A stretch of DNA of 64,000 nt, taken from Chamaecyparis obtusa. Its lineage: Eukaryota > Streptophyta > Pinopsida > Cupressales > Cupressaceae. Location of the stretch: positions 524,001-588,000 of the forward strand of contig BSBK01009267.1 of NCBI GenBank assembly GCA_027943335.1. Reading direction: 5' to 3'. Shown here one piece after another: positions 56,024 to 64,000 of the stretch. Every line of letters begins with the position of its first letter. Positions within the stretch are counted from its first letter, which is position 1. The notes beneath the pieces are model-generated. The model worked only from the letters and a program-made list of their open reading frames with translations, was not told where the DNA came from and made no database searches. The position numbers and the translations under genes were made by a program.

Positions 56024-59000
56024 TTTATTGATCATGTGGATCCTATTGGTTATTTTTCTTGCAATCTCCTTTCCTAGGTCATAGCTTGAGACCAAGTTGT
56101 GGGATTGATAACTTAGAACACAAACTACACACCATTAGCAAAAAAGAGATAAGAGAAACCTAAATTAACAAGGTACAAAGACCTTCTTCACTTTGATCTC
56201 CACATCACTCAGGTGGGTATACTGCATCTACACACATAACTTCCTTGTGATAAATAATAGCTTGCAGATACATAGTTGTGGAATAGCTTTCAAACCCTTT
56301 AGGAAACATGTACTTCAATGTTTTTTACTAGATCTTATGCAGTATCCCACTTGCATAGAGTAGGTTTGAAACTAGAAACTCTAAATCCTCAAATCAACAT
56401 GAAAGGGAAAATGTTTTCAATTATATTTTGGGTGAAATGGATCTTTGAAATACCCCAAATCTCTCATAGACCAGTGCCTTATCCAATGGGCAACAAAGTC
56501 AAATAAATCACTATAATAGAAAACCATGAATAAAGAAAACAATAAAGTCTAATATGTTAATTCATTACATCAACATACACCATTGATCAAATTCTACATA
56601 TGAATCCACCCATGTATTCAGATATGCAACTACCTATTCAAATAATTTAACCATCTCTTAGAAGAGACCCAAAAATAGATAATACATTAATCAACATCCA
56701 CTGAAAGATAAGTATGAAATACCCTTGATATCCCAACTCATACACATATCAAGACAAATCCTAAATCCCAGTTATTCCCTTAAAATAAATCTATTGCAAA
56801 GTGACAACAAAAGAGACCAAAACACCCTTGATGCTTTAACTCATGTGATTTAGGAAGAAAAATGGAGACAACTTGATAACAATATAAAAATGTTGAAATA
56901 TTATTCATAAAAAAGACTATTACAGCTTATATTCTTCTCTAAAACTAGAAGGGAAATAAGAATACCCTATATGCATAAAAGACGGAAATATTTATAGAAG
57001 GAACCACTCTCGGAACCAGCTCTGAAATTTATAGAGAAATTGGAACTGGAACCCTTTTTCCCAGTCTTGGAAACCCCTTTATAGGGTTGCAACAAGCTAA
57101 AAAACATGGGAATAGTTAGGGAAAAAATAGGTCTTACAACCACTAGACACAACAAGAAATGAAAGAAGACATAAAAACTTGAAAACCCAGGAGGATCAAA
57201 TTAAATCTAATTTATAATTATTTGGGTTTCACATCACAGGCCAACCGTAGGTACAAATTTAGAAAGCTTCTTGTTGCAAGCAACAATTTGATGCCAGAAC
57301 CACTTAAAAATCTTGCGTGTAACAAGGTATGGAAATAATTGACAATCATCATACCCTAGCTGCCCTTCTCAAAATATGAGTCTACAACATTAAACAGGCA
57401 TGGCACTTTAGGAAAACAAATTAGATCAGATGGCTACCTAATATCTTACTCATCAATTTTCACCTGTAACCGTCCTTGGAACAAAACAAATCTGATTTGG
57501 CTTGTCATTTTTGGCTCACTGAAATAATCATGTTGAAAAACCCTTAGCAGAGTTTCAAAAACCTAAAAATTACAGTTATCGCCCATGTTTGAAATACAAC
57601 TATTGATCTCTACTTTTCCTGGTATATCATGTGGCTCACAAAAATCATATAAACCCTTTATTTGACTTAAAACCTTATTTTCCACATCATTATCTTTTGT
57701 GACCAATTAGGAGAAAGCACATCTACAACACCTGGCAACTAGACCCACCACTTCATTAACCTTTCCTTAGACAAAATCGGATGGTAGTCATGAACACATG
57801 ATCAATATCATTTGAGCATCTTCCCTCAATAGTATCATGACCACTATCAGAATACCTTTACACTTAACTATGGCAAGCCCCTAACCATGCAACATCTAGA
57901 GATCACATGACAATAGTATAATCTTGCAATCTCTAAACTTTTGTCTTAACCAAGATCAAATCAAGAGATTCAACAACCAAGCAAAATCTCTCAATCTCAT
58001 AACCTTTTTTTTTAACTCATGTTTGATTAGGAGATCTAGAGATAGCACATATCTCTTAGTCACTGGATGATTTTCTTAACTCAAGTCCTATTATGAGATT
58101 CAATGATAGCCCTTGATCTTTCTCATCATCGACGGTCATCACTTAACCTCCAAATTCTTCATGACTTATTTGTTTCATTATGAGATCAGGAGATAGCCAT
58201 ATTCGTTGAGTCACCAAATGTTAAATCACTAATCGCCTATATCTGGAGATTAAGAGAAAAGCACAAACTGTCAAGTCTTTCACATTTTCATTGAATCATT
58301 GAATGTTTCATTTAACCCAAACTTTGTCTCGAGAGTTAGCAATAGTCATCGATAAAGATATTCATCAATGGCCATCACTTAATCATTGAATGCTAGAAGA
58401 TATAGTCGATACCTTGTGAGACTTAGATAAAATGACTTGCCAAGTCACTGAAGGTTAAGAACAAACTGCTAGACATTAGGAGATCTAGAGAAATCTTGAT
58501 TGCCAATTCACCATATGCCAAACACTTGACCTACAATATTGTGAGATAGTGGAGAACAAAGGAAAAGAACAAGAATGTGTAGAAAAGGGACTTAAGTGGT
58601 TGGAAAAGGTAATGAAGAAAAACACTTGGATAGGGTTTTATGGACAGACAAATTTTTGAAACCCTTGGTTTGATAAACCTTATTTCCTCATACCTTGGCA
58701 TAGGATATGGAAAATTTCAAATAAAATTACAAGATAAGACCATTTTCATTAGATTCTTTGCAATGACTGGAAAATGGGCTAATAGTGGCTCTGTCTAGGG
58801 ATGTATGCATCTTGCAAGCATAGCAAGAATTCAAAATTTCTGGAAGAATAAGACCACCTACTGGACAAAAAATTGCAGGGAACCTTCACCAAAACTGGCA
58901 GATGAACCAAAAAAATAGGAAGGGAAACACACAACTAAAAGGAATATTTACAAATTTACAAGTTTAAAACTTACTTGGTGGCCTCGGGCCACCGAAGGAA

Positions 59001-59207
59001 ACACTAAAACCCTCCAAATTCAAATTTTTGATTCTCATCCATGTATGTGACCAGCCACCTTAAAATATCATGACAATCTTGCTGCCAACATATGTGAACA
59101 TTCATGGGCTGAAAAATAAAACTATATTTGTCACTGCCCATATTTTTCTAGTCACAGCCATCGGCATACTCATACTCCAAAAAGTATGGAACATCTATTA
59201 TCTCATC
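56024..59207. other. Non-coding LTR-like stretch with degenerate repeats
   Basis: About 3.2 kb with no supportable ORF. Short phrases echo the giant LTR: AGTGCCTTATCCAATGGG (about 56470) against TGCCTTATCCATTGGG (33169, 46849), and an AGGTGGGTATACTGCATC phrase (about 56212) against AGGTGGGTACACCTGATC. This suggests a diverged relative of that LTR on the minus strand. From 57990 to 58560 there are loose repeats around ATTAGGAGATCTAGAGATAG. A perfect 7-bp-stem hairpin lies at 58977-58993. Confidence 0.45.
58977..58993. repeat. Perfect GC-rich hairpin
   Basis: GGTGGCC TCG GGCCACC: a 7-bp perfect stem with a three-base loop, unusual in this AT-rich setting. Confidence 0.85.
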
Positions 59208-59597
59208 TTAATGAGGACTAGAAATACAAAATTTATCTAGTAATGCATTAAGGTATAAAATGCAATGATCATCATGCATCACTATAAACTTACCTAGTTG
59301 AGAAGGAACTGGACCTTTAGATTTATCTACATGAGATGCTTCAGCCAATGAATAACTTGGTTCCTCAATGATATCTTCACACACTAGATCATGAACCAAG
59401 TGAAATCTTTTTTCACAAATATTGTGACACCGGGACAACTGATCTGAATCATCATTTTTATCAAAAAATTCAATGTCCCTATTATTGAAGATATTATCCT
59501 CAACATTGTCACAATCACTATCATACTTATCAAAAAAAGGAAAAGAAAATGAATAAGAAACTTGTTCATCACTAGAATATTCATGAAAATACAACAC
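59208..59597 (-). pseudogene. Acidic unrecognised ORF fragment
   Basis: 129 open codons, rich in Asp, Ser and Phe (SFPFFDKYDSDCDNVEDN; IEFFDKNDDSDQ), ending DDHCILYLNALLDKFCISSP. There is no clear start context. Acidic tails of this kind occur near the 3' end of some plant Ty3 polyproteins, and the stretch beyond it (56.0-59.2 kb) looks LTR-like, so it may be the last piece of an internal region. The assignment is weak. Confidence 0.35.
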
Positions 59598-59799
59598 ACT
59601 ATCATGGACTTCTAAGAATATTTATTCACTACAAGTTGAATGTACTTGGAGACAAGAAACTTCAAGATGAATACCTATCAATCTACAAAAATAGTGAGTT
59701 GAAAGATAAGTTTTAAAAAAAATTTACGAAGGGTTTAACTCATTTTGTTGACTTACCAAAAGTTGTCAATGAATAATTGATCATATATGTGTTGAGTCA

Positions 59800-62700
59800 A
59801 TATCATGATCAATTTTCTATTTGGAAGAAGAAAGACCTATCAAAATCATAAAAGAGTTGATTCATATGGTCATAGGACTATTGATAGATGGAGAACAATC
59901 TACCCTAAGACTTGTTTCTAGGGATGAAGTGGAAGAATTGACCAAGTCAAAATAAGATCATTGAGCCATGATAATAGCTGACATTATCAATCAAGAGGTA
60001 AGATTCACCTCTATGATTATCAGTTACAAAGTATATCAATTCAATTGGTTGAATAGTGTGTTTGGCAGAGCGATTCATGCAGCTTATGAGATTGTAAAAT
60101 CAGGATAGAGGTATGACCTAGAAGAAATGATGAGGTCACAACTATTGGTGAATTTGAAGAGGATATGTAACTTGACAAGAAGTGGGAAATTAATTATGGT
60201 TCTTTATTGGTATGTAAATTTTTCTACGTATAGAATTTATTTCCTAGCATTGGTAAGATTGTTTGGAAAATTGATACACCAACACTATATCAAATGAATG
60301 AGTATATATGTCAGTTAGGAGAATATTTTAATATAATTATGTGGGGTTATTTCAAAGAATTTCAATTGACAATGCATAAGAGGTTTAGGATCTCTCCACT
60401 TATTGTTGAGAAATACAAAGATACTATATGTTTCTTAGTTGACACTTATAAATTATGTAAGATGAAAGTAGTAGAACCTAGGACTTCATGGGTTCCATCA
60501 ATGAGATATGATTTAAGAGAAGAAGTGCTCATACTAAATTTTGATTACTTATTGAGCCTAGACAAGAACAAAAGTGCTAAAATATTTTGAACATATGAAG
60601 AAACATACAAGAGAATAACTCTAGACTTAAAGAAACCTATAATTGAGAGAAAAGTCAAGAAATTGTTAGATAACCTAGAAAATAAATATGGAACAAGAGA
60701 GGAGAGAAGTTGTACTATTGATAAACCTAAAGTTATTTTTGATGTTCATACCAAGAGAAAGGGTAGGATGACTAAGAAATCAATAGGTATGCCTTCCCTA
60801 CCTACAATAGGAGAAAATTTTGACGTTGAGGAGAAACATGCTAAAGAAATGGAAGTTGAGATCACTCAACCACAGCAAACAATCACTACAACTATTGAAC
60901 CCAAGACCTATCAAAAGAGGAAAACTAGTAGCCAATCTAATAATTCTCATAGTAGTAAAAGGAACAAGAAAACTAAAGTTGATGAAGAGAGGACAAATTA
61001 AGAGAGAGATTTTATTTACATAGGTAAAAAAAATGGAAAGACAACTGTCAAAATACCTAAGACAACTACAAAAATTGTTGAAGGTATAAGGGAACATGGT
61101 CTTATAGGAAATATAAGCAGTGGTAGATTTACTAAGTTGTTTGATGATCTGACAAGAAATATATTGAAGATTCTTTAGTATTTCACTTTCATAAATTCAA
61201 GAGATATCCATAAGATCTTAAGAATCATGTCCATGCTGAATTATTTGAAGCACTAAATTTGATATGGGAATCTGTATCCCAACATGAAGAACAAACTAGA
61301 ATGAAAACTCTAATGAATATAATGCCATTAATGACAACAAATGATGCATAAATAAAAATGGAGAAGTACAAAAAGAAAATCAAAAGAAAAGAAATGATAG
61401 ATATGTTTCTTGGAGATATTGAGATGGAAGTACAAGATGAAATGATTCAAATCTGGAAAATTATTTTCAATTTAGATCAATCACATGATGAAGCTGGACC
61501 ATCACAAGCTAATGATATATTGACATTTGATGAGCTAATTGGTGACATGTCAGGTTACAATGTTAGAAATGAAATTAATTTCACCATGGATCAAACTAAT
61601 GAGGTTATAAACAAAGCCACCACCGATCCAAAAGTAATCCAAGTTGAAGATGAACCACTTGAATCACCACTTGAGGAACAAGCTAACATTGTTGACACTA
61701 AGGTCAAATAGAGTAAAGAAGTATATAAGTGTAAAAATGATGAATAGGTTATAGAGATGATAGGACAACCTATGGATTCAAACATACCACCACAAGATAC
61801 AGAAAATTAACCCCCAAAACAAAAAAAGGATACAAGTGAGAAAGGACATAGAAAAATAGGCTGATAAATAGCCAAAACAAGGGAAAACAAAGGAAAAAAA
61901 CAAGGAATAGGAAAAATTATTCGAACATAAGAAGGATGAAGGTGAGACTACACATAGAAAAACCCCTAGTAGTTCTCAAGTGGTCACAAAGGACATAGGT
62001 GCAGAAAAGAAGAGAAAAATAACTAAATATGATGGTGAAGATGAAGATGATCTTGAGTTTTAAATATTGACAAAGGATCCCAAAAAGATGAAGTAGAATG
62101 AAAAGATACTTTATGATCATGAATTAGAATAAAATTTTAAAAAAGATGGAGAAAAGAGGAAGCAACAAAGGAGAAGAGTATTGAGGAAAATAGTTACCTT
62201 ACTGTCAGACTTAATACCTAATTTGCACACTGATGGTGATGAGCCACTGATTGATCAACTTAAGACACTAGTTGATGCAATCACTACCTCTGAACATGAC
62301 TTAGAAGAGAAGATAGCTATGAGAGGAAAAAAAAAGAAAAGAGGTTAGAATAAGAAATCTTGGAGAAAATTCTTGCAAAATATTTCCATTGTCAAAGTTT
62401 CATTACTTCAAATAGAAAAAGAAATGAAGAATGCATTAACAAAAGTTGGTAAGATGCTTCATAAACTATCTATTTTTTCAAACTTCACTACTCAGCTGAA
62501 GGGAAAGCTATTTGAGATTGAAACTAATGAGGCTACAACTTTGAGAAAGCTACATCCATTTAATTCATCCATGATGGAGAAAACATAGACAATAAGTGCT
62601 ATATCATTTCAAGATAGAGAGATTAACGCAAAAGAAGATAGAATAAGGGTAACTCTACTAGAGTTACAAGTTATTCTAGAACCCCTCACATAGATATCAT

Positions 62701-62929
62701 GCAAGTATATTTAAAGAAAAGTGAAGAATTCATAACCACACTAGAGATGAGTACCATGGATAGCATGGAGGAGCTAGCCTCTAATTTACATGGTCAACAT
62801 ATTTCCCTGAAAACATTAAAAGAATCATGGGAGAAATTTGATGGAAGGGCATCCAAGGTTAAGGCAGGGCATTCTATGTCCTCAGTGAAACTGCATGGAG
62901 TGTTTTGTATTTTGGTTGGTGTTACTTAG
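59800..62929 (+). pseudogene. Second copy of the ORF2 family, plus strand
   Basis: A heavily decayed reading frame colinear with ORF2 of the 7.2-kb element (22413-25522). Matches in order: GRAIHAAYEIVKSG (near 60068) with its AARMVHVAYLMF; a hydrophobic stretch YWYVNFSTY; LIVEKYKDTICFLVDTYKL and VVEPR (60395-60480) with LVEKHIDDICFMVDTDF and VVEPR; TYEETYKRI with TYEENFKSA; a basic hinge (SSKRNKKTKVDEE, near 60960); FTKLFDDLTRNIL; and a coiled-coil C-terminus (LLQIEKEMKNALTKVGKML, 62405-62460). At least six stops and several frame changes. No flanking LTR pair identified. The similarity is my own by-eye alignment. Function unknown. Confidence 0.65.
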
Positions 62930-63778
62930 TTGTAGCCATGACCGACGGTCTCATTCATTGAAGGAAGCTCGGTCACTGAAGGAACTTGGCAGTCTCTAGC
63001 ACTCGGTGAATGTGTTACTTGGTCATACCTACAGTGCTCGATCGACACTAGTGCTTGGTGATGCCTAGCGTGCTCAGTTAATTTACTGTCACTCGGTACT
63101 TCTGGTTTACCGACTAGAGTTCTATGTGATTTTTTGAGCCAACTTGGTGAATTTATTGTTGGTATCCATTATTTTGGGCCGACATACTAAATTAAATGTT
63201 TGTATACATTTGTAAGCTGACTTTTATGGTATTTAATTATTTGTTTTGGGGAGTTAAGGATTTCATCTTGCCAACTTGTGGCTGATGATTAGTATTTAAG
63301 GAGTGCTTGGGTAGATGTTTAGGTAGAGAAAATGGGGAGGAGGACAACTTAGCAGATCTAGATGCTAGATGTAAAGCTTGAGAGAGAAGTTGTGGAAAAT
63401 TTCTTACATGATCTTGTAAATCATATTGTAATTTGATAGTTGTTTATAGCAGAGCTAGTGGTTTGCATACTTGGGAACAAGGAGATTTCTTGGAGGCTTG
63501 CGAGCTCAAGTTTAGATCTACCTTAGGGGTTCCATCAGCTTTTGATTGTCTTTAGAGATGAACTAGCTGAGATTGTATTAGATCTAGTTGTGGATCTTGC
63601 AGAATTATTTCTGATTGTAATTGGCCCTAACCCAGAAGGCCTTATAGTCAGGCGTGTTAATGAAAATTAGTGTTAAACAATTACTTTTTGTTGCATTGTT
63701 GAGTAATCAACTATGTAATTCTATTGGCTACAAGGTTTAGATTGTCCTTCATTGGATCCACCATCCTTGACTACATCA
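62901..63778 (+). repeat. LTR at the start of an element running off the right edge
   Basis: It is followed two bases later by a copia-type PBS, so its 3' end (CTACATCA) is well placed. The 5' end is uncertain: TGTTTTGTATTTTGG at 62901, or TGTAGCCA at 62931, which has a perfect inverted partner TGGCTACA at 63725-63732. A core promoter TATTTAAG lies at 63293-63300. Short repeats around CACTCGGTGA fill 62945-63110. No second copy is in the window. Confidence 0.5.
63293..63300 (+). promoter_or_regulatory. TATA-like core promoter in the right-edge LTR
   Basis: TATTTAAG inside AGTATTTAAGGAG, in the orientation matching the PBS. Confidence 0.4.
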
Positions 63779-63780
63779 GG

Positions 63781-63791
63781 TGGTATCAGAG
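63781..63791 (+). other. Primer-binding site of the right-edge element
   Basis: TGGTATCAGAG matches the initiator-Met type PBS for 11 bases (the next base is T, not C). Internal sequence from 63792 to the window end is too short to identify. Confidence 0.75.
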
Positions 63792-64000
63792 TGAGAGTTT
63801 GATCTTGTTGAAGAAGAAGGTTGACCTAGAAAGGCAACCTTGTGAGGTTGATCTTGTTGGCGAAGAGATTGTGCACAATCTAGATTGCAGATTCGAAGCA
63901 CTAAACTTGTGGAATTGTGCCCTAGTTATTTGCAAGATTGTAGGTTGAGATCTGACTTATTGCAACTTGGAAATTGTCACAAGGTGGTCGGTGAGGGCTT

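Noticed and set aside
63724..63948. 74-codon plus-strand frame at the right edge
   Set aside because: It spans the LTR end and the PBS, so it is not a gene.
1..64000. tRNA, rRNA, telomeric repeats, DNA transposons and LINEs
   Set aside because: None recognised on either strand by reading. tRNA-like matches are limited to the short primer-binding sites.

Overview
The window reads as intergenic DNA of a large, transposon-rich plant nuclear genome. It is AT-rich, has no recognisable host gene, tRNA or rRNA, and consists almost entirely of nested, partly decayed LTR retrotransposons. Primer-binding sites, polypurine tracts, TG...CA LTR ends, 5-bp target duplications, and Ty1/copia and Ty3/gypsy (Tat-like) protein domains are directly visible. 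The overall style fits a gymnosperm or another very large plant genome, but that is inference.

Layout. (1) Positions 1-16986: a Ty1/copia element on the minus strand ('Copia-1'), with its outer LTR cut by the left window edge. It is split at 4213/14132 by (2) a complete 9.9-kb plus-strand element (4214-14131, TSD CCCTT, 1004-bp LTRs) that has no gag or pol but carries a decayed Ser/Pro-rich ORF. (3) Positions 16987-31648: a minus-strand Tat-like Ty3 element ('Gypsy-A': LTR, PBS, leader, gag, protease, pre-RT region). Its RT/IN half has been carried beyond the left edge by the Copia-1 insertion. Just upstream of its gag start it is interrupted by (4) a complete 7.2-kb minus-strand element (21144-28329, TSD GTTCT). 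Element (4) has copia-type LTRs, an initiator-Met PBS, a coiled-coil/four-zinc-knuckle protein and a second long ORF, but no protease, integrase or RT. (5) Positions 32775-52660: a 19.9-kb minus-strand Ty3/Tat-like element with very long (6.2-6.3 kb) LTRs. Its internal region encodes gag, protease, an archaeal-type RNase H placed BEFORE RT, RT, a degenerate RNase H and integrase. Each LTR contains a decayed ORF of about 1,220 codons. (6) Positions 52661-64000: decayed plus-strand copia gag/protease, a hairpin cluster, a non-coding LTR-like stretch, a plus-strand relative of the second ORF of element (4), and an LTR plus PBS of an element running off the right edge.

Main discovery candidate. 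The ORF inside the giant LTRs, the second ORF of the pol-less 7.2-kb element and the plus-strand fragment at 59.8-62.9 kb appear to belong to one family. They share an alpha-helical N-terminal module, a hydrophobic segment and a coiled-coil C-terminus. They occur in three different LTR contexts, once inside the LTR itself. The module's pattern recalls plant 'putative transposon protein' domains, but I could not search for it.

How the parts relate. The pol-less 7.2-kb element and Copia-1 share LTR text, LTR ends, PBS type and PPT context, so Copia-1-like enzymes probably mobilised it. The 9.9-kb pol-less element and Gypsy-A have nearly the same 18-nt PBS, suggesting a parallel relationship with Tat enzymes. 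Almost every coding region is broken by stops or frameshifts. Nothing here looks currently autonomous.
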